This document shows positions 43,924 through 52,548 of a DNA stretch of 64,000 nucleotides, in pieces. Both the position numbers and the translations under genes were made by a program. Under the pieces are notes generated by a model. The model did no database searches. It saw nothing but the letters and a program-made list of their open reading frames with translations, and had not been told where the DNA came from. How positions within the stretch are numbered: position 1 is the stretch's first letter; every line of letters begins with the position of its first letter. The DNA is taken from NCBI RefSeq assembly GCF_003058365.1, contig NZ_CP028858.1, positions 2,220,836 to 2,284,835 on the forward strand. The letters are read 5' to 3'. The DNA is from Halococcoides cellulosivorans. Its GTDB lineage: Archaea > Halobacteriota > Halobacteria > Halobacteriales > Haloarculaceae.

Positions 43924-44997
43924 GTGTCTCACGAATCCGAACAGACCGGGGGACTCGATCCCCCCGCCCCCGACGAGACGAGCGATGCCCAGCAGATCGG
44001 TGAACTGGTCGAGCGGTTACGGGAGTTCCGCGACCCACACCAGTCCGATCCAGCCAGCGACGGCGTCCTGATCGACCAACTCGAAGAGGTCGAACAGCGA
44101 CTGCTGGCCTTCGGGCGCGCGCTCGGTGGCGACCCCAACGACGTGACTGACCTCCCCTTCACCGAGGAGGCGGCCCTCCACAGCATGCCCGAGCCACTGT
44201 ACGTCCGTCACGACCGGGAGATGCTCAACCAGATCACGAGCTGGCTGCTTCAAGACCAGCACATCGGGTTGATCAGTCCCTACGGCACGGGCAAGACCGC
44301 GTTCCGCGAGATCGTCCGTCGTGATCTGGGCAATCACGACGACTTCGTCGTCGCCTTCCTGGACAATCCCGAACAGACCACGCCCCGAAAGCTGTACGCG
44401 ACCGCGCTCGAAGCCGCCTACGACGCGGGCTATCGCATCGACACCAGTGAGTTCCGGCAGGTCCGAGACGGCATTCCGTGGGTGACCGAGGACACCAAAG
44501 CCGCCGTCAGCGCCATCGTCGACATGATCCGCGACGACGGCGGGACACTCCTGCTCGTCATCGACGAGATCGAAGTCCTGCCCGAACAGCTCATGTCGAC
44601 GATCCAGGTCGCCGGCGACACCGGCGTTCGCCTGTTCTTGCTCGGGACGCCCGAGGGCAAGCGCCGCCTGGCGGAGTTGCGCGGCACGCTCGATTCACGA
44701 TTGCGCTACTACGAGGGGATCGATCCGTTCGACCCGAAACACGTCTCGGAGTACATCGCGCGCTCGATCGCGTACTTCCGCGGCGAGGAGTTCGACGGCA
44801 CGCGCCCGGGGCTGTTCACCGAGGACGCGATCAAAGACATCCAACGGCGGACCGACGGCGTCCCCCGCGAGGTCCGCATCGAGTGTCGCGAACTGTTCAC
44901 GCGCGCGGCGTTCGTCTGGTATCGCACCGGCCAGGACATCGACCGCATCAAGATCACACCCGAACTCCGGCATCGGCGGTTCGGGATGGGCCGTTAG
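43924..44997 (+). CDS. AAA+ ATPase of unknown role
   Basis: 357 residues from GTG 43924 (VSHESEQTGG). The first 75 residues are acidic and probably disordered. Walker A is SPYGTGKTAF (about 121-130), Walker B is LLLVIDEIEVL (about 200-210), and the sensor-like LFLLGTPEGKRRLAELRGTLDSRLRYYEGIDPF follows. The C-terminus contains a winged-helix-like stretch (LFTEDAIKDIQRRTDGVPREVRIECRELF). It resembles Orc1/ExeA-type ATPases, but the replication motif set is incomplete; the function is open. It overlaps the GH5 stop by 2 bases, tail to tail. Confidence 0.75.
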   Translation: MSHESEQTGGLDPPAPDETSDAQQIGELVERLREFRDPHQSDPASDGVLIDQLEEVEQRLLAFGRALGGDPNDVTDLPFTEEAALHSMPEPLYVRHDREMLNQITSWLLQDQHIGLISPYGTGKTAFREIVRRDLGNHDDFVVAFLDNPEQTTPRKLYATALEAAYDAGYRIDTSEFRQVRDGIPWVTEDTKAAVSAIVDMIRDDGGTLLLVIDEIEVLPEQLMSTIQVAGDTGVRLFLLGTPEGKRRLAELRGTLDSRLRYYEGIDPFDPKHVSEYIARSIAYFRGEEFDGTRPGLFTEDAIKDIQRRTDGVPREVRIECRELFTRAAFVWYRTGQDIDRIKITPELRHRRFGMGR

Positions 44998-46409
44998 ATC
45001 CGCTCGAACAGCGCCAGCACGTCCTGGGAGTCGACGTCGCCGTCGCCATCGAAATCGAACATCGTGGGCGTGTTCTGGACCGCCGGCGCGTCGGTGTTCT
45101 GGAACAGCGTGTTCACGTCGGGGAAATCGAGGTCGCCGTTCCCACTCACGTCCTCGAACACCCCGTCGCCGTCGGGATCGGTCGGGCGAGCGTCCCCGAG
45201 AATCGGGGGTTCCGGGGGCGAATCGCCCCCACTCGCGGCGTCCGCGAGCCACTGGCGGATGAAGCCGCCGTGCTCCTCGGGGCCGTCTTTGAGGGCCCAG
45301 GGCTGACTACTGTCGCCGGTCTCCTCGAAGAAGGTCGGCGCCCACGAGTGATCAAAACACCAGCCGAACCAGCCCACGTTGTCGTACGAATCGACCCACT
45401 CGCGGAACGGCTCACCCCACCCCGAGGTCGTCCCGTAGCCCTCGTCGTCCTCGGGGAGGCTCGGGTCCCAGCCGAACTCCGTGATGGCGACGGGCACGTC
45501 CTCGGCGGGCGCGCCGTACACCGAGTCGAACTCCGAGGGCTGGCCGTTCGGCGGGTAGATATGGCCGGCGTAGACGAGATTGTCGCCCTCGAAGGGGTAC
45601 TCCGGGGCGAAGTCCGTCCGGGAGGTCCAGGACGGCGAGCCGACAATAATCGGCGTCTCGGGCGCGTGCGCGCGGATCTCGTCGACCCAGGGCTGGGCGG
45701 TCTTCTGCCAGAGTGTCCACGACTCCTGGCGGTTCGACACGTCGCTACTGCCGTACGATGACCACGCCACCGGCAGCGTCGGCTCGTTGAACAGTTCGTA
45801 CAGCACGTGGTCGTCGTCAGCGAACGCGGGCGCGACGGCGCTCCAGAAGTCCATCAGCAACTCGTCGGTCGGCACGCTCGCGTCGAAGCCCAGATCGTCG
45901 ATCGTCTCGGCCCACCCGTCCGCGACCATCCCCTCGGCGTTCGCCCGTGTCTCGACGTACGGCCGGATCAGATGGAAGTCGATCATGGCGTACACGCCCC
46001 GATCGGCCAGAACGTCGACCGCCGGGCGCAGCAACTCCTCGACGACGTACGCTGGGCCCTGCTCGATGAAGGGCCACTCCGTGACGGGCAGTCGGATCGC
46101 GTTCGGCTGCCACTGTTCGCCGTCGGTCGCCCGCTCCAGGACCTCCGTCGTCGAGAACGGGTACCAGTCGTTGGCGATGAAATCGAGCCCCGCGGTCGCG
46201 AAGCCTCGCAACTCCACGTTCTCGCCGGCCGGATCTCTGATCCAGCGGCCCTCGGTGTGCAACGGTGGCGTCGACCCGCCGACCGCGCCCGCCGTCCCGA
46301 CGAGGCCGCCCGTCGTGACGCCGGCGACGCCCGCCCCCGTCGCCCGGAGGAAGGTTCGTCGATCGATCGTGCGCTCGATACCGTCGATGGCGCTGCGGTC
46401 CCCTCGCAT
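44994..46409 (-). CDS. GH5-type glycoside hydrolase (cellulase-like) with C-terminal dockerin
   Basis: 471 residues from ATG 46407-46409. A Tat signal (DRRTFLRATGAGVAG, R17-R18) leads to the catalytic domain (about 45-390). It has the GH5 pattern: proposed acid/base Glu209 in YELFNEP and nucleophile Glu311 in AITEFGWDP. The C-terminal 65 residues are a dockerin with two calcium loops (DVSGNGDLDFPDV and DFDGDGDVDSQDV). GH5 enzymes cleave beta-1,4-linked glucans and mannans by a retaining mechanism; the exact substrate is not shown. There is no separate carbohydrate-binding module. Its promoter includes AATCAAACT and a TATA box on the minus strand. Converges with the AAA gene and is followed upstream by GH43 in the same orientation. 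Confidence 0.9.
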   Translation of the reverse strand: MRGDRSAIDGIERTIDRRTFLRATGAGVAGVTTGGLVGTAGAVGGSTPPLHTEGRWIRDPAGENVELRGFATAGLDFIANDWYPFSTTEVLERATDGEQWQPNAIRLPVTEWPFIEQGPAYVVEELLRPAVDVLADRGVYAMIDFHLIRPYVETRANAEGMVADGWAETIDDLGFDASVPTDELLMDFWSAVAPAFADDDHVLYELFNEPTLPVAWSSYGSSDVSNRQESWTLWQKTAQPWVDEIRAHAPETPIIVGSPSWTSRTDFAPEYPFEGDNLVYAGHIYPPNGQPSEFDSVYGAPAEDVPVAITEFGWDPSLPEDDEGYGTTSGWGEPFREWVDSYDNVGWFGWCFDHSWAPTFFEETGDSSQPWALKDGPEEHGGFIRQWLADAASGGDSPPEPPILGDARPTDPDGDGVFEDVSGNGDLDFPDVNTLFQNTDAPAVQNTPTMFDFDGDGDVDSQDVLALFERI

Positions 46410-46436
46410 CGTCCGTCGTGTTCGGTCCCCGGCCCC

Positions 46437-46462
46437 AAATATATTCGTACAAAAGTTTGATT
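46437..46462 (-). promoter_or_regulatory. GH5 promoter with AATCAAACT element
   Basis: On the minus strand AATCAAACT (46454-46462) precedes the TATA box AATATATTT (46437-46445) by 8 bases. The TATA box is 28-36 bases before the ATG, so a short or leaderless transcript is predicted. The same AATCAAACT occurs near the GH10 TATA box. Confidence 0.6.
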
Positions 46463-46492
46463 AAATTATCCAGTACGCAGATCGAACGCCGA

Positions 46493-47755
46493 TCAGACCG
46501 ACTCGAACAGCGCGAGCACGTCCTGGGCGTCGACCGTCCCGTCGCCCGAGAAGTCGTACGCGTCGGCGTGGTCCTGGACGGACGCCGACTCGATGTTCTG
46601 AAACAGCCGATTCACGTCCGGGAAGTTCAGCGTCTCGTCGCCCGAGAGGTCCTCGTATCGGCCGTCGCCGTCCAGGTCTCGCGGGACGGTCCCGTCGATC
46701 GGATCGGGGCCCGTCGGCGCGGAATCGACCGTCGGACGCGGATGCTCCCGACAGGGCTGGCCGTCACAGCCGACGACCGGCCAGTCCGCGTCGTCGAACC
46801 GAATCCGGTCGACCATCAGCCGTCGCCCCGGATCGTCTCCGAGCGCTTCGATGTGATACAGCATCCACCAGTCGCCCGCCGCGTCCCGAATGGCCGTGTT
46901 GTGACCCGTCCCGACGAACTCCTCGGTCGGGGAGAGGACGGCCTGGCCGGCGTGGTGGTCGTGAATCGTTCGGAGATCGCGGCCGTCACGCGTGCGATAC
47001 GGGCCGAACAACGATTCGGACCGGCCGACCTCGATTTCGTAGGTACTCTCCACCCCGTCACAGCAGTGCCCCGTCGAGCAAAACAGGTAGAAGTAGTCGT
47101 TCTCACGGACGAGCATCGCGCCCTCACGGTTGTCGCCCGCCAACTGCCAGGCGGTCCCGGGGACGTAGTCCATCCCGTCGGGCGTCAACTCGACGCCCCA
47201 GATGCCGAAGAAACTCCCCCAGATCAGGTACGGCGTGCCATCCAGGACGACCAACTCAGAGTCGATGCAGTTGGTCTGCGAGAGGTCCTCGTTCCGGAAG
47301 ACCGGGCCGTGGTCGGTAAAGGGGCCCTCGGGGTGGTCGGCGGTCGCGACTCCGATCCCCGGGTTGTCCTGACTGCCCCACGTCGAGTGCGAATAATAGA
47401 GATACACGCGATCGTCGAAACGGTTGACGTCGGGAGCCCAGAAACCCGCCTCGGGGTCGCCGTGCCAGTCGGGGTCCCAGTCGACGGCCTTGCCCTGTGG
47501 CTCCCAGGTCACCAGGTCGTCCGACCGGGCGAACGCCCGCCCGGTGCCGTAGACGTAGTACGTGCCCGACCACTCGATCACCGAGACGTCACCGAACCCC
47601 GGCGGGCCCGTCGGATTGTGGAACTGCCCGCCGGTCTCGTCGGCCACCCCCGATCGGGTGGCCGTCCCGATTCCCCCGAGTGCCGCCGTCGCGCCCCCTA
47701 TTCGGGCCAGCATCGACCGACGACTGAGTCCCCCCGCGCCCGGATCCCCGTGCAT
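46493..47755 (-). CDS. GH43-type arabinanase/xylosidase-like enzyme with C-terminal dockerin
   Basis: 420 residues from ATG 47753-47755. A Tat signal (LSRRSMLARIGGATAALGGIG, R12-R13) precedes a five-bladed propeller. Proposed GH43 catalytic residues are Asp56 (GFGDVSVIEW), Asp165 (CIDSELVV) and Glu211 (NREGAML). Other marks are WAPDVNRFDDRVYLYY and GTGHNTAIRDAAGDWWMLYH. GH43 enzymes invert beta-xyloside or alpha-arabinoside bonds. The last 70 residues are a dockerin (DLSGDETLNFPDV, where one loop position is changed, and DFSGDGTVDAQDV). The gene runs with GH5 and GH10 on the minus strand, separated by 83 and 81 bases. Confidence 0.88.
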   Translation of the reverse strand: MHGDPGAGGLSRRSMLARIGGATAALGGIGTATRSGVADETGGQFHNPTGPPGFGDVSVIEWSGTYYVYGTGRAFARSDDLVTWEPQGKAVDWDPDWHGDPEAGFWAPDVNRFDDRVYLYYSHSTWGSQDNPGIGVATADHPEGPFTDHGPVFRNEDLSQTNCIDSELVVLDGTPYLIWGSFFGIWGVELTPDGMDYVPGTAWQLAGDNREGAMLVRENDYFYLFCSTGHCCDGVESTYEIEVGRSESLFGPYRTRDGRDLRTIHDHHAGQAVLSPTEEFVGTGHNTAIRDAAGDWWMLYHIEALGDDPGRRLMVDRIRFDDADWPVVGCDGQPCREHPRPTVDSAPTGPDPIDGTVPRDLDGDGRYEDLSGDETLNFPDVNRLFQNIESASVQDHADAYDFSGDGTVDAQDVLALFESV

Positions 47756-47800
47756 GGCTCCGTACTACGGTGTCCACCGACAAATGAATTTCTGCAGAGC

Positions 47801-47815
47801 CGTTCGCAGCGAACG
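47801..47815 (-). promoter_or_regulatory. 6-3-6 palindrome upstream of GH43
   Basis: CGTTCGCAGCGAACG has perfect six-base arms around CAG. A TATA-like AATTCATTTG lies 10 bases nearer the gene at 47781-47790, 26-35 bases before the ATG. The arm and spacing pattern matches that near GH10 (6-3-6), though the bases differ. Confidence 0.45.
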
Positions 47816-47836
47816 TAACGGTAGCGCGAGGACCGA

Positions 47837-49549
47837 TCAGACCGACTCGAACAGCGCCAGGACGTCCTGGGAGTCGAGGTCGCCGTCGCCGTCGAAGTCG
47901 TAGTACTGGGTGTTGTCCTGGGCCACCGTCGAATCGGTGTTCTGGAACAGCGTGTTCACGTCGGGGAAGTTCAGTTCACCGTCGCCCGAGAGGTCCTCGT
48001 ACAGGCCGTCGTCGTCGGGGTCGGTCGCGCCCTCGGGCCAGTCGGGGCCCTCGGGCGTCGGATCGACCGACCCTTCGGCGTCGACGGTGACCGTGACCTG
48101 CGTCGTCCCGCTCGAATCGGTGACCTCGACGCTCGTCGTACTCGACTCGCCGTCCGCCGTGGCGGTGATCTCGTGACTTCCCAGGTAGGCACTCGTCACG
48201 AACACGCCCGACCCGTCGGCGGTGCCGGACTCGCTGGTCCACCACTCGTCGAAGACGAGGTTCTTCCAGACGTCGAGCGCGGGCTTTTCGGACCAGTCGT
48301 CCTGGAAGAACGGCGCCTCGTTCTCCCAGTGGCGACCGTCCCAGAACCCCCAGATGATGAAGTCGGTCACGTTGGGGTGACCGTACGCCGTCTTCATCCA
48401 GGTGTACATCAGATCGGCGCGTTCGTCCTGGCCGTTCCAGTCGCTGCCGTTGTACATGTCGAACTCGGTGATCTTCAGGTCGGCGTCGTAGTCGGTGAAA
48501 TTCGAGAGGCGCTCGTTGATCTCGCTGTAAGTCAGCCGACCGTCCGGATCACTGTTGTTCTCGCCGGGGTTAGAACTCCGCGCCCCCACGTGGCTCTGGA
48601 ACCCGATCATGTCGATATCGATGCCGTCGTCGATCAGCGACTCGATCTGGCTCTGATATCGGCCCTCGGTGTACGGCCACTGGCCTTCGAGGGTGTTGAA
48701 GTCGTTCACCCCGATATCGATGTCCTCACCGGCGACGTTCTGGGCCGTCTCGTACCAGTCGGTGAGTTGATCTGACGTCCACGGGAGCACGTCGCCGGTC
48801 CAGGGCTCTTCGGAGTCGATCTGGTCGCCGTAGATCGCCTTCTGCATCGCGAAGTGATGCATCGCCTCGTTTACAATTTCCCACTCGTCGACCTGGCCCT
48901 CGTAGTGGGTGATGATCTCTTCGATGTGCTCGGTCGAGCGCTGTTTGATCGTCTCGGCGTCGCCGTTGTCGATCGCCGTCTGGACGTCGTTGGGGATGGC
49001 TCCGACGCCGGTCCGGCCCCAGACACAGACGTGGCCACGGACGTACAGGTCGTGGTCGACCAGCCACTCCGTACACCGGTCGGCACGGTCGGTGTTGTCC
49101 TCCCAGAACTTCCACTTGTGGCCGTTCTCCAGCACCGCGGTGTTGAACAGTTCGGGGATGACCTGCCGGTACTGGTCCCCGTCGCTGTACTGGTCCCAGA
49201 CACGGGCGTTGACCGCCGTCCCGAACCCGTAGTCGTGCTCGGTCATCTCGACCGAGACGTCGGCGTTCGGGATCGGTCGCCCCTCGGGGTCCTCGACGAC
49301 GACTTCGAGGTCGCTGGTCTGGTTCTCGGCAATCCGCTGGTCGGCCAGTTGTTCCCAGTCGGGGTCACGCCGGTCCTTCCAGTGAGTCTCGGCGCTCGCC
49401 GGCGTTGCCGACGCGCCCAGCAGCGTCGCCCCACCCGCGACGCCCGCCGATTTGACGAACGATCGCCGGTCGACGTCGAGGTCTGTCAGTCGCTCGGTGC
49501 CCTCCGCCGCGCCGCCCGCGTCCGCGTGAGTATCGGGTGTCTCAGTCAT
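47837..49549 (-). CDS. GH10 endo-beta-1,4-xylanase with C-terminal dockerin
   Basis: 570 residues from ATG 49547-49549. Tat signal DRRSFVKSAGVAGGATLLGA (R28-R29). The N-terminal region after the signal (about 78-105) includes an Ig-like strand (LEVVVEDPEGRPIPNADVSVEM). Then comes the GH10 barrel with acid/base Glu228 (DEWEIVNEAMHH), nucleophile Glu362 (KITEFDMYNG) and FAMQKAIYG and FQSHVGARSS loops. A short Ig-like linker leads to the dockerin (DLSGDGELNFPDV, DFDGDGDLDSQDV). GH10 enzymes cleave xylan by retention. A very long leader with a hairpin lies before the start, described separately. Confidence 0.93.
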   Translation of the reverse strand: MTETPDTHADAGGAAEGTERLTDLDVDRRSFVKSAGVAGGATLLGASATPASAETHWKDRRDPDWEQLADQRIAENQTSDLEVVVEDPEGRPIPNADVSVEMTEHDYGFGTAVNARVWDQYSDGDQYRQVIPELFNTAVLENGHKWKFWEDNTDRADRCTEWLVDHDLYVRGHVCVWGRTGVGAIPNDVQTAIDNGDAETIKQRSTEHIEEIITHYEGQVDEWEIVNEAMHHFAMQKAIYGDQIDSEEPWTGDVLPWTSDQLTDWYETAQNVAGEDIDIGVNDFNTLEGQWPYTEGRYQSQIESLIDDGIDIDMIGFQSHVGARSSNPGENNSDPDGRLTYSEINERLSNFTDYDADLKITEFDMYNGSDWNGQDERADLMYTWMKTAYGHPNVTDFIIWGFWDGRHWENEAPFFQDDWSEKPALDVWKNLVFDEWWTSESGTADGSGVFVTSAYLGSHEITATADGESSTTSVEVTDSSGTTQVTVTVDAEGSVDPTPEGPDWPEGATDPDDDGLYEDLSGDGELNFPDVNTLFQNTDSTVAQDNTQYYDFDGDGDLDSQDVLALFESV

Positions 49550-49853
49550 GAATGGAAAGTTGGGCGCTCGATTTCGAGCGCCCGTGTGATCGGACCGAAA
49601 GCGAGGGGAACCGCCAGTCCGTGTTCGTCCGCCGATGCAGTGGGGGACGGCCCTGGTCCGCACGATCGCGGACGGTGAGTCGGACCGGCCCAAGATGGTG
49701 TGGGTCGACGATCGTCTCGTGGACCCACCCCCGGACCGATCGTCGGGTGCGGCCGATCTCCCCGGTATTAATTTCGGCACGGCGTGAGTAAATATTTGTC
49801 GGTAGTTTGATTCGACATGTGATGTCGGAGACTCGAATCACCACGGAGCGACA
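49550..49853 (-). promoter_or_regulatory. GH10 leader and promoter region (304 bases without a gene)
   Basis: A perfect hairpin (GGGCGCTCG arms, ATTT loop) sits at 49562-49583, 12 bases before the ATG. Two TATA candidates (minus strand) lie at 49767-49775 and 49790-49798, implying a leader of about 180-220 bases. Upstream of the second lies AATCAAACT (49804-49812) and, adjoining it, the 6-3-6 palindrome CGACATGTGATGTCG (49813-49827). No protein-coding frame is convincing here. Confidence 0.6.
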
Positions 49854-50915
49854 TCACTCGTCGCGGTGTTCGAGTGTGACCGACCGGGCGACGTAGTCCT
49901 CGACGCTCGCGCCGGGACTCGCGATCGTGACCTCCCTGTCGCCGGTATCGAGCACGAGCACGCGTTCGAGGGAGAACCGTTTCTCGCCCGGTTCGATCAT
50001 GCCCTGGGACACGTCGACGACATCGCCAGTCAGCGTCTCCGTCCGCCCGGTGTCCGTCGAGGTCCCCTCGACGGTCGCCGTGAGCGGGGTGCCCTCTCGC
50101 CGGTGGAGTGTCGCGTGGACCAGCGCCCACGGGAACACCTCGAAGGTGTGAGGGAGTTCGACGGCATCGGGAACGGCGATTTCGGTGCCGAGACGCCACT
50201 CGTTGCCCAACAGCGACCCGATGACCCGGGGGGCCATGTTCCGCTGTTCGAGATAGATCGCCGGGCTGTACGATCCCGCGGATGCGCCGGCGGCGTTCGG
50301 GATGACATAGAGCGCCTGGAAGTAATCGACACCCAGGCCCGCCTCGTCCCACGTCGCGAGGTCCTCCCAGACCCGGACGACGCTGGCGATCTCACCGAGC
50401 GGGCGGCCCTCGATGTCCGCGCCGTCTTCGGTGACGACCAAGACGAGGACGCCGCGGTCGACCGCCTCGCGGAGTTCGGGCGCGAGGTCTTCCAGCAAGT
50501 CCCGCCGCGCGACGAGGATGAGCCACTCGGTCGCACTGGTGATCATCGACCGGCAGCGATCGACGACCGCCGGGCGGTGGTTGAGCACGTCGACGTTCCC
50601 GATCGGATCGCTGGGTTTGGCGTACTGGCTCTCGATCCGGTCGAGGATCTTGTCGTGGCTTTTCGACATCACGGTCTCGACGTGGTCCGGTGGCGACGCC
50701 TGGATCACCGTCGGCTGGAGGTGATCGTTCACGTCGACCAGACCGCGCCGCTCCAGTCGCTCGACGATGCGATAGACGTGTCTCGACGTGACCTCTGCTC
50801 GATCGGCTACGTCAGACACGCGCGCCTCGTTGAGATCCAAAACGGCGACGTAGACGTCGATCTCCGCCTCGGAGAACCCCCACCGTTTCAGCTCCCGCCG
50901 GAGCTCGTCCGCCAT
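49854..50915 (-). CDS. TrmB-family sugar-responsive transcription regulator
   Basis: 353 residues from ATG 50913-50915. The N-terminal winged helix (LKRWGFSEAEIDVYVAVLDLNEARVSDVADRAEV then HVYRIVERLERRGLVDV) is typical of TrmB. The rest (about 100-353) resembles the TrmB sugar-binding domain. It includes ATEWLILVARRDLLEDLAPELREAVDRGV and a beta-rich C-terminal part. TrmB-type proteins repress or activate sugar and polysaccharide genes. The gene sits between GH10 and the PL14-like lyase and is transcribed in the same direction. The most likely targets are the surrounding dockerin enzymes. Confidence 0.9.
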   Translation of the reverse strand: MADELRRELKRWGFSEAEIDVYVAVLDLNEARVSDVADRAEVTSRHVYRIVERLERRGLVDVNDHLQPTVIQASPPDHVETVMSKSHDKILDRIESQYAKPSDPIGNVDVLNHRPAVVDRCRSMITSATEWLILVARRDLLEDLAPELREAVDRGVLVLVVTEDGADIEGRPLGEIASVVRVWEDLATWDEAGLGVDYFQALYVIPNAAGASAGSYSPAIYLEQRNMAPRVIGSLLGNEWRLGTEIAVPDAVELPHTFEVFPWALVHATLHRREGTPLTATVEGTSTDTGRTETLTGDVVDVSQGMIEPGEKRFSLERVLVLDTGDREVTIASPGASVEDYVARSVTLEHRDE

Positions 50916-50981
50916 TCGTTGCAGCTACGGTCTCGACGCACAAATAAGGGGTCGTCTTCGGGGCGCGGCGTCGGCCAGCGA

Positions 50982-52145
50982 TCAGATCGACTCGAACAGC
51001 GCGAGCACGTCCTGGAGGTCGACCACGCCGTCACCCGAGACGTCGTACGCCTCGACGTGGTCCTGGACCGCCGCCGACTCGGTGTGCTGGAACAGGCGGT
51101 TCACGTCGGGGAACGCAACTTTGCCGTCGCCGTCGATGTCCTCGTGGAGGCCATCGCCGTCGAGATCGCGCGGCGTCTCGCCCTCGATCGGGTCGAGATC
51201 CGGGGTCGGGTCGGTCGTCGTCTCCGGAGTCGTGGTCGACCGATCGGGCCCGTTCCAGATCGGCGCCTCGGAGATCACGAACTCGTCGTAGTAGATGTGT
51301 TCGTCCCGGGAGTGCGCCCACTTCGGCGTGTTCCCGCCGCCGAAAAACGAGGAGAAATAGAATCGGTTGATCCCCCGGTCGGGGACGTCCCAGAAGCGGA
51401 GATCGCGCCGCTCGAAGACCTTCTCGCCGTCGAACCAGCCTTCGAGGACGCCGTCGTGTTCGCCGGGCGTGTTCATCACGACGTGGTGTTCGATCTCGTG
51501 GGTGCGATCACGCTCGAAGTAGACCTGCTCACCGCCGTCGTCCCAGTGCATGTTCTCGCCGTACTCGCCGGGTTGATCGGGGTGATAGACGTAGAACATC
51601 GCGAGCCCACGGTCCGGGTCCTCGTCGATCGGGTCGCGCCACATCATCCGGGCAGACCAGCCGTTCGTCCCGTCGGGGTCGTCACCGCCCGTGACCGCAT
51701 ACACGCCGTCGGCCGACCCGATCAGACCGGGGAGTTTCCCGCCCGCGTTCGAGAACTCGAAGCCCGCGCCGAACCGGACGCGGTAGCCCAGATACAGTTC
51801 GTCGTAGTGACGGCCGAGCGGGACCATCATGTCGACGCCGCCATTGCCGTTCCCGGCCTCGCCCGCGGGATACTGGGTGTCGAGCATCGTCGCGCCGTCC
51901 TCGCGGACGACGTCGACGTAGGTGGTATCGACACTCCAGGGGTTCAGGCCGTCCCACTGGGACTCGTCGACCGTCCAGTCGCCCACCGGACGGTCCTCGA
52001 AATCACGGTGGAGCACGACGGGATCGTCGCTCCGGACCGACGCCGGAAGGCCCGCACCGAGGACGCCGACCCCGAGCGCGGCCAGCACCGCTCGCCGGGT
52101 GGGCGTCGCGTGTCCGTGCAGTCGTGGTCTGGTCGGTCGGGCCAT
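50982..52145 (-). CDS. PL14-like polysaccharide lyase with C-terminal dockerin
   Basis: 387 residues from ATG 52143-52145. The Tat signal is TPTRRAVLAALGVGVLGAGLPA (R17-R18). Residues 45-300 form a beta-jelly-roll with the PL14-type motif GGKLPGL (135-141) and the strand WSARMMWRD. Such lyases cleave uronate-containing polymers (alginate, glucuronan) by beta-elimination; assignment from this motif is moderate. A Thr/Pro linker (TTTPETTTDPTPDLDP) leads to a dockerin (DIDGDGKVAFPDV and DVSGDGVVDLQDV). It lies upstream of the TrmB gene, separated by 66 bases. Confidence 0.82.
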   Translation of the reverse strand: MARPTRPRLHGHATPTRRAVLAALGVGVLGAGLPASVRSDDPVVLHRDFEDRPVGDWTVDESQWDGLNPWSVDTTYVDVVREDGATMLDTQYPAGEAGNGNGGVDMMVPLGRHYDELYLGYRVRFGAGFEFSNAGGKLPGLIGSADGVYAVTGGDDPDGTNGWSARMMWRDPIDEDPDRGLAMFYVYHPDQPGEYGENMHWDDGGEQVYFERDRTHEIEHHVVMNTPGEHDGVLEGWFDGEKVFERRDLRFWDVPDRGINRFYFSSFFGGGNTPKWAHSRDEHIYYDEFVISEAPIWNGPDRSTTTPETTTDPTPDLDPIEGETPRDLDGDGLHEDIDGDGKVAFPDVNRLFQHTESAAVQDHVEAYDVSGDGVVDLQDVLALFESI

Positions 52146-52548
52146 GAGTTGGTTTCGACCGCTCACTGTATGGTTAGATCGTGGAGGATCATAATCGTGT
52201 CCCCGTCCTCGGACCGGGTCGTGACGCTACGCGGCCAACTCCGAACGGCGCGCACGTCGGGGTCGTCGGCCCCGAGGCGCGCGTCGACGCCGTGGTGGGC
52301 CCCCCCACTCGGCCGGTGCCCTCCCCACTCGACCGTACAGACGGGCGTGTTTGAATACTCCTGAACCGGTCCCGCATCCGACAGACCGGGTGTTCAGGAC
52401 CCCCGACGCGGTGGCCGGGGCGCCACCGAAGACCGGCGTGCCAACCCGACCCGACGCACGGATCGCGTCCGGACGAGGTCAGGATCGCACGACGCCGTTC
52501 CGACCGTCGGAACGAACTGTTTTCGGTGTCGGCCGACTGTGTCGACGT
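52146..52548. other. 403-base gene-free stretch between lyase and Orc1-like gene
   Basis: It holds two divergent promoter regions. An imperfect inverted repeat (arms CTGAACCGGTC at 52361-52371 and GACCGGGTGTTCAG at 52384-52397, with a 3-base bulge) lies near a TATA-like TTTGAATAC. I looked for a repeated origin-type binding motif and saw none. The open frame upstream of 52549 is Pro/Arg/Thr-rich and looks non-coding. Confidence 0.4.

Noticed and set aside
52146-52548. Replication origin next to the Orc1/Cdc6-like gene
   Set aside because: I saw no repeated origin-type motif or AT-rich unwinding region; only one imperfect inverted repeat.
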